Positions 41,483-51,274 of a stretch of DNA of 64,000 nucleotides are shown here, piece after piece (positions within the stretch are counted from its first letter, which is position 1; each line of letters opens with the position of its first letter). The DNA is from Cristatella mucedo (Eukaryota; Bryozoa; Phylactolaemata; Cristatellidae). The position numbers were made by a program, and so were the translations under genes. The stretch covers positions 1,200,648 to 1,264,647 of the forward strand of contig WPIO01000115.1 of assembly GCA_009760855.2 (NCBI GenBank), given 5' to 3'. The notes under the pieces were generated by a model that ran no database searches, was not told where the DNA came from, and was given only the letters and a program-made list of their open reading frames with translations.

Positions 41483-42110
41483 AGCGGCTCATTTAGCAGA
41501 GGACACACGTGGTCAAACCTCTTGGACTTGAAAACTAGTCTTGCAGCCATATTAATATTCATTTGCAGTGGGCTATTATTTTATGGAAGTCTAGCCAAAA
41601 CGTAATTACATAAATTTAGGCTACATAGAAATAAAAAATCAGCTGACTGGTTTGCAAGCCACAAGGGAAGACAGCTCCTTATCATACCTATGGATTGGAC
41701 GCGATGGCTCGCTCTAAAAGCAGTTTTCTGAATGAAGCTTTACAATTTAGACAGGTGTTGAAAATGACACATACATTTTGAGTATGCGGTAATGTTCACA
41801 CAACTGCGCTTTGGGTTTAATAGGAGGAGCAGTTACATTTATCGTCATATGATTTCGAGAAATTGTCCAAAAACCAGGATTGAATCTCGGTGAGGAAAGC
41901 ATTCAACTAATCAGTTGCTGAAACAGATTCAGACCGTTTGAACGACAAATACAGCTGATTGCAAATAGAGAATAGCTAAGGACTGACAAGGGACCCTTCA
42001 TTGACTCCGCATGTGACTTATTTGTTGGATGAGACATAAACCTCAATCGACATGAATTGAACACGATCAGACGAGTAAGATATATTAACATGTCAGTGCA
42101 CTATCTGCCG

Positions 42111-42959
42111 AGACGACAGTTGGGATTAATGTGATTGACCAAGGTTCTTTCATCCTCATTGCTTATGGTCATCATGGCTAATACTCTCTTGGCTACAACA
42201 CTTTGAGGTCTTTAAACAACGGAGCTTGATAGTATGTCACCACTAGCGGGTTTCTTCATTTCGGCTCTCTATCTCTGGCCACGTTAGCTTTACTTTAGTC
42301 GTCTATTTCTGATATTGTATGCATGGCGATTGGACGAGAGAGATAGCTGCGACTCACGTATCTTAGATAGAAGCACTGCGAAATAGATGCTAGGATGGGC
42401 AGGAGTCGGTAGCCACTCTTGCTGCTTGAGAAGTAGAGAAGGTGGCCACAGTTAGCTGCTGCTTCTCTGATTGCTACAGAGAATATAAGACTGCTCGAAC
42501 TTACCCAAATCTGTGTTCGCGATCCCCTCATTCCTTGTTTAAATGTTGATTTTGGTTATTCGATTACGAATTCATAATTTATGCCAAAACTGTTACCGAA
42601 AATCTAATAAGCTTCGACTTTAAAGTGAACAATATTTTTTTATTGTGTTTAAATATACAACATTCTGATTCTCTGTGGTTTACCCGCATTGTCGTTAATC
42701 GCAAATGGTCGACTACAGTATTTTCATTCTGTCTCTCGTAGCCGGCAAATTTAAATGGTCTCTTTGATGAATAAAAAGTAACGCCTGAGAAAGAATTGCT
42801 AATGACTTTTAAAAATGCACCTTTTTATCCAAGGAGCAGTTTATATTTGCTGTATTTATATACTTTGTTAGCGTTATTGCTGCTGTCCGGTGTTTTATTC
42901 AGGTAGAAATGTGATGTGAGTTAGGACTGACAAGAGTCCGCGACAATGGCGTATCCATT
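42111..42959. other. no recognised feature
   Basis: Unique sequence. A minus-strand open frame at 42295-42531 has no recognisable domain. Confidence 0.3.
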
Positions 42960-43437
42960 AGTTCTTATCGTGACCCTCAAGGCCTGCCACGGTTGGCTCA
43001 TTCGTAGCTAGCTGAATTGCTGCACTAGTTTCAGCCTCTATGCTCACTCAGGTACTGTATGAATTATTTATTAGCTGTTTCATTCCTCCGCTTGAAGACA
43101 TTTGGTGACAGAAGCTTTAGGTCCGCAGTTCCTAGGCTGTGGAACTTGCTTCCACTACACTTAAGCAACTACACCAACTCTTCTGCTGCCGACTAGGAAT
43201 CATAATTTTCAGTGGTCCTGAGCTGCGAAGTCCATGCTATTCGTCGCCTCAACTGTTGACTCATGAATCTGCTATGCTTCCAGCTTTTTCTTTGTTGCAT
43301 GAGACAAGGTCTGTTGGCTACCGAATGCATACCGAAGGCCGCTTAACCAGTGAGTGTACTATACAAACACTCATTCCTAGCACGCACTCTGTTTTTATGG
43401 CTTTGTGGAGTTACAGATGGAGATACATTACATATCA
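42960..43437 (+). mobile_element. LINE-B C terminus and 3' end
   Basis: Plus-strand match: CAAGGCCTGCCACGGTTGGC, GCTAGCTGAATTGCTGCACTAG, CCGCTTGAAGACATTTGGTGACAGAAGC, then the 3' UTR TATGGCTTTGTGGAGTTACAG and an ACATT tail at 43420-43437. It begins at nearly the same internal point as the LINE-B half of the chimera at 2184. The frame is broken. Confidence 0.75.
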
Positions 43438-45010
43438 ATGATTTATTATAATGTGGGCTAGCCAGGTAGTGAAACAACATTATATCTGGTCCAATAATAC
43501 TCTTCAATTCAAATCATCGACATCTAGGGATATGCGATCTTTGTTATGTGAGTTGTTCATAAAAAAGACATACGAGTTCCTAATAAAAGAAAAGGTGCAT
43601 CAGAGTCCCTGAAACGGTAACCACCCCACAACTGTCCTGTGTAGGCTCAAATTAGGCGATTGGCCAGCTATCAATTGATAGCCCTTAAAACTAGACGAGA
43701 AAAAGCCAACTCCCCATCAAAATAGGTGTATTTACTACTTAAGACCAACGCGTAGGTGAGCGGGTGGAGTCATGTGTACGTACAAACAATTATAACTTCA
43801 AAATTTCAATTTGATTGGATCGCTTTAATTGGAGATACGACATATCGTACCAAGATTGCAAGAGACCAAGGTATTTTACTTGGTCGTGAAGTTGAGCTCG
43901 GTGATGAACGAGATAGAGGCTATAAAAAGGATATCAGTATGAATCGCACAAATATATTTAAGAATGTGTCAATAATACAAAATAAAATATAGCATCAGCA
44001 GAACAGCACCACAATAGTTTGGGGATTGTCACAATCAAGTCAGCCAATCAGACATGTGACCCTTGATACCAACCTTCAGACCCAAGATCGCCATACACCT
44101 CTCAAGCTATAAGCTGCATTAACGGAAGCTCAAAATCATCTCAATTTTCATTGAATTCAGTTTAATCAGAATTTGAAAACTGATTCTCAGTGAACAACAG
44201 CCTAGTTCTATCCAAGTCACTAGCTAAGTGGCCTTCAATAAGTGGCTGAGGGTGTAACCGGTTCAGGGCTTCCAGGATCCAGCTGCCGTAATAATGCACT
44301 CCTTAGTTACCGAAACCCTGGACAGTAGATTATCGACACGTTATCCCTAGCAATATTCTAGCTGCCGAACAACAGTCAGTTTCAGTTTGTTTAGAAAATG
44401 TAATGATATCAATGCAAATGTACTTACGGAAAGTAAAAAGGAGATGAAAATGGAACAGGCATTTGCCACAGGTTTTGATTAGCAGCTTGGTCAAGATGCT
44501 TCGCCCTATCAATTGTATGCTGTTTTTGATCGTGTTATTACTACCTGTTATGCGGCTGACATCGAGAGGCTTGTCAAAATTTTTGGAAAAAACCTGTCTT
44601 CATATTTAAAAGTTTTATTCTGCAAGTCCGTTTAGGGCTGAGTATATTATATTTACATAATACATTGGAGACCAGCACTGGCTATGAGCTCAGTAAAGCA
44701 TAGCCTTCAAGGTTTTGTCTATCACTTTTAGGTTCTTTTACTGTTTGGATCTGGAAAAACTATCAGATCTACTATCCAATCTACTATCTGCACACTTATT
44801 TCTGCAACAACTAATGTGGCAAACAATATGTGAGAGTGCGAAACCCTTCCGATGGTGGAACTACACCTAAATGTTATCTTCTACAAGTACTAAGCTGGGG
44901 CCCCTCCTTTGTAAGACAATCGCCGGAAAACTCTGCTTCTGGTAGGCACGATCAAGGACACTAGCCAATTTTAGCAGTGCATTCCTGAGGTAGAGCCAAC
45001 TGGAGTTCCT
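43438..45010. other. mostly unrecognised sequence
   Basis: An open plus-strand frame at 43756-43992 (RDQGILLGREVELGDERDRG) has protein-like composition, but no domain or splice support is seen. A short LINE-A-like phrase (AAGGTTTTGTCTATCACTTTTAGGTTCTTT) is at 44710-44740. Confidence 0.3.
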
Positions 45011-45011
45011 G

Positions 45012-45897
45012 TTCAAAATTGGCTCTGCCAGCATATCTCCAGTTGCATCAGCTCGAAATCTAGGTGTCATATTCCAAAGCGACCTCTCGTTAGACGACCA
45101 CATCAGCTCCACAGTCAAATCAGCCTATTTTCAGCTTCATAACATTGCTAAAATTAGGGCTTGTTTAGATAAGGATACCACGTCCAAGTTGGTCCATGCA
45201 TTCGTGACATCTCGTCTCGACTTCTGCAACTCACTGCTTACTGGCCTACCAGCATGTGCGATCAGGCGATTGCAGCTGGTGCAAAACTCTGCAGCTAGGC
45301 TTGTCTGTCGTGAGCGTCGCAGTTGCCACATTACTCCACTTCTTGCCGACCTGCACTGGTTACCAGTCAAGCAACGGATTGACTTCAAGGTTTTGTCGCT
45401 CACTTTTAGGTCTCTTCATTCTATGGCTCCAGCCTATCTTTCAGAGATACTACCCCATCAGGCAAAGCATCGTACCACTCGCTTTTCGGAATCCAACAGT
45501 CTAGAAATACCTCGTTCAAACCTTAAATCCTTTGGAGACCGTGCATTTAGCTCGTATGCTCCCACAGCCTGGAACTCCCTCCCGACCTGCATCAGAACAT
45601 CCCCTGACCTGACCACATTTAAAAGAAACTTAAAAACATACCTATTTAGGACAGCATTTAGTGGGTCCTTGTGATTCGTCCTCGATGTGCTTATGCGTGC
45701 TGACACTGTTCATGCTGCCACTAACCACATTTGCATGCTGACCCAGTGCATGTAACCCCTAACCATGTTATTCATTTTGATTGTTTTTCAAGCATGATTT
45801 TACTTACTATTCTATTGCGTATCACTTTGCAGCAAATGTAAAGCGCCTAGAAAGAGATAAAGTTCTCTGAGGGCGCTTTATCAAGTGCAATATTATT
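45012..45897 (+). pseudogene. LINE-A, youngest-looking copy, RT C-terminal to 3' end
   Basis: The LINE-A frame is uninterrupted from the truncation point (about 45012) to the stop at 45672-45674, roughly 220 codons. It encodes KIGSASISPVASARNLGVIF, LDKDTTSKLVHAFVTSRLDF, CNSLLTGLPAC, ADLHWLPVKQRIDFKVLSL and SSYAPTAWNSLPTCI. The 3' UTR carries the young-subfamily variant TACTATTCTATTGCGTATCAC, and the hairpin arms AAAGCGCC/GGCGCTTT are intact. EN and the catalytic part of RT are missing, so it is dead on arrival, but its open frame implies recent insertion. Confidence 0.9.
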
Positions 45898-46058
45898 AAG
45901 CTAACATCAGACTTTATACTAAATTACATATGTGCAAACGATTGCGTACACATGTCTTCAAAACGAGATTAGCATTCATCTTCTCGAAGCCCGTAAGGGC
46001 AGAGGCAAAACGGCTTTGGCTTAAAACTTCTTGCCCAATATGGTTTTGCTCCATCTGA

Positions 46059-46400
46059 ACATCGCAGGAGCTCTGCAACAACACAAGGCTCATGGTCTGC
46101 AAAGTGCATCACGGTAGAGTTGTGGAAGCCTCTGTAGTTGGCCGCCAATTCGATATTGAGATCGAATCAGCTAAGGATAAGGACAGTGGCATGATTGTCC
46201 TTATCTTTCTTATGGCTCTTGCTTTTAAGGACAGTGACTTCCCCGTTATTTGGAAATTAACAGCTGAAGACGTATCCTTTGAAGGTGTAACTATTGAGTA
46301 TGGTGGAGGCTTTCGTGGGAAAGATGTGTATTTCAAGGGCAACTTTTGGAGGCCTCTCTATGGTCAGCCAAACGTAACTGACAATCGAAAACGACTATAA
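46059..46400 (+). CDS. unidentified coding segment
   Basis: After a TGA at 46056-46058 the plus frame is open for 113 codons, with an ATG at 46092 and a TAA at 46398-46400. It encodes SQELCNNTRLMVCKVHHGRV, FDIEIESAKDKDSG, a hydrophobic MIVLIFLMALAFKD, then VIWKLTAEDVSFEG and YFKGNFWRPLYGQP. The same frame is open for about 40 codons upstream of the TGA (FKTRLAFIFSKPVRAEAKRL), so the TGA may be a decay mutation or an assembly error. Codon use looks coding. The layout of polar strands with one hydrophobic helix vaguely recalls tubby/LURP-one-like barrels, but this is a guess. It sits between a LINE-A and a LINE-B and could be a processed gene copy or an exon. Confidence 0.4.
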   Translation, partial: TSQELCNNTRLMVCKVHHGRVVEASVVGRQFDIEIESAKDKDSGMIVLIFLMALAFKDSDFPVIWKLTAEDVSFEGVTIEYGGGFRGKDVYFKGNFWRPLYGQPNVTDNRKRL

Positions 46401-46439
46401 TTGAAATGTACCAAGAGATATTATGCAATTACGTGTAAA

Positions 46440-47480
46440 CGTAATGCAGTATAGCATTACTGCTATGTAGTTCCGTCAGTAACTACACAAAGTCATGTAG
46501 ATCATGTGGATGTTACTCAGGGGAGTTTAGTATAGCACATTCACAGCCTAAGCGGCTTTTGGTAGACATTCGGTAGCCAACACTCTTCGCCTAATCCGAC
46601 AAAGAGAAAGTAGTAAGGATAGCATAGCAGAGTCAGTACTGCAATTGAGGTAGTGAGTAGCATGGAAGTAGCAGCTTAGGTCCGCTGAAAAGGATGAGTC
46701 ATTGTCTGCAGTAAGAGAGTAGTTGTCGCATAAGAAATGTGGAAGCGATTTCCACAGTCTAGGACTTGCAGAGATCAAGCTTCTGTTGCTGACGGTCTTT
46801 ATGCAGAGGAATGGAACAGCCAATTTATTGACCACATAGGACCTATGGGCACGAGCAGGCTGAAACTGGTGAAGCAGTTAAGCTAGGTACAAAGGAGCCT
46901 GGCTGTGGCGGGCCTTATGGACTTTTCTCTAAATCCGTTGGTCAAGCGGCATCAATCCCAGCTCGTTTAGGAATAGAGATGCTTGCTCAAAAACTTGGGA
47001 CTTTAGGACTAGCCTTACAGCCATATTTATAGTCAGCTGCAGCGGCCTAATTACTTTTTTTGGTAGCACAGCCAAAAACAAATTACAAAAATCAAGCCGA
47101 GACAGAACTATGGAGGTAGTTCAATTTTTTCCAAACCACTGTGGGAGACAGCTCCTTATCATGGATAGGTATCGGACGTGATGGCTAGCAGCAGCATCAG
47201 TCTTCTGAATGAAGCTTTTAAAATTTAGGCAGCTGTCAAAAACGACACCAAATTTTGAGCACGGGGTGATGGTCGAACCACAGCATAACCTGTTAGAAGA
47301 GCAGAACCCTTTAATCCAGCCACTAGCTAAGGCTGACCTATGAGCAGCAGTTCGGTTCTGTCGTCATTTAATTTCATGAAGTTTTTCGACATCCAAGATC
47401 GAATATCCACAAGGCCAGCATTCAGTTTCTCTGTTGCTGCAGCAAAGCGACGGTTTGAAACACTATGACTGAGATATAAG
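46440..47480 (-). mobile_element. LINE-B 3' half
   Basis: Starts with an ACATT-type tail and 3' UTR stem-loop (CTACACAAAGTC..GATCATGTGG). The C-terminal frame is VNKLAVPFLCIKTVSNRSLI and SPRLWKSLPHFL, followed by decayed C-terminal and RT sequence to about 47480 (GTTTCTCTGTTGCTGCAGCAAAG). Frames are broken. Confidence 0.8.
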
Positions 47481-47947
47481 AGATTGAAACGATCTGGCAC
47501 CTAAAGGGCGAACGACAAGTCCGACGGCTGACACTGTATTTTGGCATGAAATCAATGTAAACCCGAAAACCGTTTCGAGAAGAATGGCATAATGGCTATT
47601 TCCCCAACTTTCGTGATTGCCAGATATAGGTTAAAAGAGCTACTTTGCTGATGATGATGATAATAAGTCATTTACTGCACAAATAGTCAAGATTATGAAG
47701 GCTTAATGGTGATATAGCACGATGCTTGGAATAAGAAGTAGGCAGGCCCGACATTAGAGCTTGCCGTGCTTGTTATGCTGCACCTATTGCTCGTTAATGA
47801 AGGATGGATGGACCAAAACCGCGTGGTAATGAAGTGTTAGTGTGAAGGCACTTCGCACGAACTGCTTATTCCCAAAGCACGTACACCATAATTTAAAGGT
47901 CAGTTATTAAACTTCATTGTATAATTTATTAACTCACGTGGTGCTAA
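47481..47947. other. no recognised feature
   Basis: Unique AT-rich interval. Confidence 0.3.
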
Positions 47948-48147
47948 TCAGCTGCTAAAGCTGACTAGCTCAGCGATAGCTGAAATGTTTAAGGCTCGTT
48001 TTCTTCCAATTGGCGAGTCTCTTTCTGAAGTTTTTTCACAAATAGCAGGGCTTGGCAGTCCGATATAACCCAGTATTAGTAATTTAAGGTATACGTAATT
48101 GGTTTGCCTGTCGATAGTATCTTCATGAACAATCCTGATGTCTTGGA
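47948..48147 (-). CDS. possible second exon of ubiquitin-like sequence 2
   Basis: After a possible acceptor (TTAAAG|TC at 48149-48148) the minus frame is open to a stop at 47948. It encodes VQDIRIVHEDTIDRQTNYVY, then LKLLILGYIG, whose alternating pattern resembles the last strand of ubiquitin (STLHLVLRLRGG). It then continues for about 40 further residues (ERDSPIGRKRALNISA). If real, the protein would have a C-terminal extension after the ubiquitin fold. Weakly supported. Confidence 0.3.
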
Positions 48148-48226
48148 CTTTAATTATTCTGTGGTAAGGGTGGCTTGAGGACGACGTCAACTGTTGGATT
48201 GATCCCAAGTTGCACTCACTGATAGT

Positions 48227-48412
48227 TCAACTGTCCAACAAAAGCTTACCGATTCCAAAACTTTCCACAAGCTTGCAGCTTATCAGTCGCAGGTTTTTCG
48301 TAAGTATACCAGTAGCTTTGCTGATCTTTTCCTTCACCACCGTGATGCTATCGCCCGATACCACGTGTATTTGAATGCACCTGCCGGAGATGAACCTGAC
48401 AGTGAGGTTCAT
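48227..48412 (-). CDS. ubiquitin-like sequence 2
   Basis: The minus-strand ATG at 48412 starts MNLTVRFISGR, aligned with ubiquitin MQIFVKTLTGK. It continues DSITVVKEKISKATGILTKN and LRLIS, which keeps the ubiquitin spacing up to Arg42-Leu-Ile44 with no gaps (Gly10, Asp21, Lys27, Lys29, Gly35, Arg42, Leu43, Ile44 all conserved). After that it diverges and meets a stop at 48227-48229. A donor-like ATCG|GTAAGC lies just before (GT at 48249-48248), so a 102-base intron to 48148 is possible. The KATG phrase at residues 32-35 is shared with the 31 kb ubiquitin-like protein. It is either a gene of a divergent ubiquitin family or a truncated copy. Confidence 0.55.
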   Translation of the reverse strand: MNLTVRFISGRCIQIHVVSGDSITVVKEKISKATGILTKNLRLISCKLVESFGIGKLLLDS

Positions 48413-49019
48413 TTATAAATAGCAATGGATATAAGAGCTAATGAGACAACGAGCGTTAGTCTGTGTGCAGTAGCTGACAAAATGTGACCGTTCACATTTC
48501 AGCCTCATCATTTTATAGCTCGGTTGAACTTATGTCCTTAATTTTAGTATTGTGACGTTTATCTATACCGTTCCGTCGTAATCGTCTCGTTGAGTCATCA
48601 GGCTGAATAATCGATTGTCTTGTAAGCAATTCATCGTCATCACCTATCATGTCAACTATATATAGGTTGGTACCCACTTGTTTGACTCACCGGTCTCCTC
48701 TCTTCCCAGGCTTTGTCGGTGAGCTCCGAACATCGACCCATCATTGGCCCTTCCACTCAGGCTCGGAGGCTTCTTTGTCGGCAACTGGAGATCACTAACT
48801 AGGCATATTTGGCATCAATGGAAACCCTCGGCATCCAGCGACCCGGCCAGCCAGTGTCCACTGCCATCGGAGCCCATAGCAGCAAAAAATGGCCTCAAAA
48901 TCCATGTTTGCATAATGCAACCGCCACCTCGACTCTGAGTAGGTCTATGCAAATAACAGTAAGGGCAGCCACCGACTCAGCTTGCTTGGTTGTTCTGCTG
49001 GTGTCTCGGCCTAGGGAGG
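48413..49019. other. no recognised feature
   Basis: Presumed upstream region of ubiquitin-like sequence 2. TATA-like TTATATCC on the minus strand lies about 25 bases before the ATG. The rest is unique; short plus-strand open frames near 48744-49096 have no recognised domain. Confidence 0.3.
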
Positions 49020-49165
49020 GTGTGATTAAGCCAAGATGGCACACTAGATTTTTACTGACCTGTAGGCCAAGATCGTGGGTTAGAATCATGCATTAAGCGA
49101 TCCTTGATCGTTAACACTGTGGTAATGGCAGCTTAGCCCCTTCTGCAGGCTATACAAAAAATCCT
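49020..49165 (+). mobile_element. SINE-2
   Basis: Plus-strand copy: AGATGGCACACTAGATTTTTAC (A box region), CAAGATCGTGGGTTAGAATCATGC (B box with one change, GGTTAGAATC), then GCGATCCTTGATCGTTAACACTGTGG. Its order mirrors the minus-strand copies at 19.1 and 22.9 kb. Confidence 0.65.
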
Positions 49166-50480
49166 GTTAAACCAGCTAGTATTTTGAAAAGCCACCGAAG
49201 TATTTTTCTTGGCTTCTAGCTACACTACTACCCAGTCCTTCTAGCGGTGATATCGAGTTGCGTTTAGGGCTTGCACCTTCACATATCTACTCATAGCTGG
49301 TAGCGACTGGATAAACGGAGGCCAGCAAGACATTCACACCATTGACTGGCAACCTGGCCACATGTCGAAGAAAGCTTCAAAACGAGTTCGAACGGCTTGA
49401 AGCCACCTAGCAGCCCAATGTAGTATGCTGAATATGTTTGGACAAAGCTTGGTAGCACATATAGCCACAACAATCGGTGGGATATGCTCAAGCAGATTAT
49501 CCTCAGGCTCCGGTTCCAGGTTCTGGTCACGTGACTGCCACACAGGTCCCTTTGGGGCCGCCGTACTCGAGCTGCCGCCCAGATTCCCCGAGAAGATAGC
49601 TGTGTTGCAGGCTCCGACTTGATTTCATTTAGGCAGCTTTTAAAAGCTGAAGGTAGCCTTGGGGGCTAAAACAATCCGTCGGTTGGACCTTCGCAAAGGC
49701 TTGACGACCATTGACTCGTTTGATTTTAGAAACTCGACATGCCGTCTTCCAGTGAAATCCGCCCTCTGCTGCTATCGGGGCTCACTGGGAACCAGCAGTA
49801 GGAAGCTCTCTGCCTGTACTGCTGCAGATACTGCAGCCGATAACTTAGAGCCGGCTTACCTAGTCGTGCAACTGGGTGATGAGGCACAGCAGCTGGTGCC
49901 AAACCGGAGATAGCCGTAGTGCGGCATGCGGACGTGGCCATCGAAGAGGAGCGACCAATCCAGCAGCCGGCGGTTCACATTGTCACACTAGCGCCGCCCA
50001 GCCTGCCTCAGCCGCAATGGCCTCTGCTGCCATCACGGGAAAATCTGATGGCTGCTTCCGGTGAAGGGGCTCAGATGTAACAAACGAGACGTAGCCACCT
50101 GTTTGGTAGCTGCGTGTAAGTGACATCAAGCCTCGGTCCGTTTGTGAGCCAGTCGAGCGAGGATCCATTCAGTTCCCCCTGGCTAGCAGCTCCTACAAGC
50201 CAGCCTGGCATGGCAGAGGCATCTCTACTAATTCCAGCCAGGAGAAAGCAGCGGAAATTCGAGTCGTCGCAGGATAATTTAGAGCCGGTAAGAGTCTGTT
50301 GTCTATTCTCAGACGACGGCAGCCCAGTCGTCGATATGGACCGGCAGTGGCTTGCCTGATATCTGCTTTCACCCTGGGCTGAGTACCTCACCCGTTCGCA
50401 TCACCAAGCCAGATAGTCGAAGGTCATTGTGTGACCCTGGTGACCTGCCGACGAATTTTACCAGCAGATGAATGCCGAAC
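49166..50480. other. GC-richer unidentified region, possibly a decayed retroelement ORF
   Basis: From about 49300 the base composition is visibly richer in G and C than the surroundings, and several overlapping frames are open for 60-100 codons on both strands. One plus frame reads SQPGMAEASLLIPARRKQRK and SDDGSPVVDMDRQWLA; another repeats an NLEPAYLVVQLGDE-like phrase. Proline- and glutamine-rich stretches would suit a gag-like or spacer region of an LTR element. No domain or LTR is recognised. Confidence 0.25.
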
Positions 50481-50571
50481 GTCAGCATAAGCAGAAACGT
50501 GCATTCAAAAGATTGCTGTGCTTGCAGAACTGGCATTTTAGTTGATCTGAATGACAAAGTGACCTGCGGGT

Positions 50572-51190
50572 AATGTAATGTAATATATCTCCGTCAGTAA
50601 CTCCACAAAGTCATAAAGACCATGTGGGTGTAACGCAGGAGAGTTTTGTATAGCCCACTCACAGCCCAAGCGGCTTTCGGTACGCATTCGGTACTGAACA
50701 GACTTCGTCTCACGCAACAAAGAGAAAGTGGGAAGCATAGCAGAGTTAGGAGAGCAGTTGAGGTAGTGAGTAGCATATAAGTAGCAGTTCAGGACCACTG
50801 AAAAAGATGTGCCATTGTCAGCAGTTGGAGAGTAGATGGCGTTGCTTAAAAACTGTGGAAACGAGTTCCACAGTCTAGGACCTGCAGAGCTAAAGCTTCT
50901 GTCGCCAACTGTCTTTAAGCGGAGGAATGGGACAGCTAATTTATTGTCCACACAGGCCCTAAGGGCGCGAACAGGCTGAAACTGATGCAGCAGTTCAGCT
51001 AGGTAAGAAGGAGCCAAGCCGTGGTGGGCCTTGCGGGTCAGCGTAAGAAATTTGCTCTGTATCCTTTGCTCAACCGGCAGCCATCCTAGCTCTTCCAGCA
51101 AAGGTGACACGTTCTCAAACCACTGGGACTTGAAGACCAGCCTTGCAGCCATCTTCAAAGTCCGCTGTAGTGGCATAATACCGTTAGGGT
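50572..51190 (-). pseudogene. LINE-B, well-preserved C terminus and 3' end
   Basis: The frame is open from 51176 to 50538: LQRTLKMAARLVFKSQWFEN, LGWLPVEQRIQSKFLTLTRK, GLAPSYLAELLHQFQPVRAL, DNKLAVPFLRLKTVGDRSF, SAGPRLWNSFPQFL. The stop lies beyond the UTR junction, so the frame reads through. The 3' UTR has the intact stem-loop CCACAAAGTC..GACCATGTGG and an ACATT-type tail at 50572-50585. It is 5'-truncated and a good reference for this family. Confidence 0.9.
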
Positions 51191-51274
51191 AGACTCAGCC
51201 GAGCCGAGGGCATTCGATTAACCACAAATACTTCCCATCGTAGTGATACGTAGCAGAAGCGAAATGACGTTAAT

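Larger units (their letters stand above)
40575..42110 (-). mobile_element. LINE-B with nested LINE-A and nested SINE-1
   Basis: The minus-strand LINE-B begins with an ACATT-type tail (40575-40610) and 3' UTR stem-loop, and is cut at about 40724 by a plus-strand LINE-A. It resumes at 41004 (GGAAGCATTGCAGAGTCAGG), encodes PYLAEQLHQFQPHCTLQS with a decayed C terminus, and is cut again by SINE-1 at about 41342-41485. It resumes at TTTAGCAGAGGACACACG and runs to about 42110 (VLSYSLFAISCIC, near the YADD side). All frames are broken. Confidence 0.8.

Noticed and set aside
43756..43992. Plus-strand open frame with charged residues (RDQGILLGREVELGDERDRG)
   Set aside because: It reads like protein but there is no recognisable domain, splice support or neighbour; left as unassigned.
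44867..45118. Minus-strand frame as a host gene
   Set aside because: Half of it is the antisense of the LINE-A KIGSAS region at 45.0 kb and the rest has no recognisable motif.
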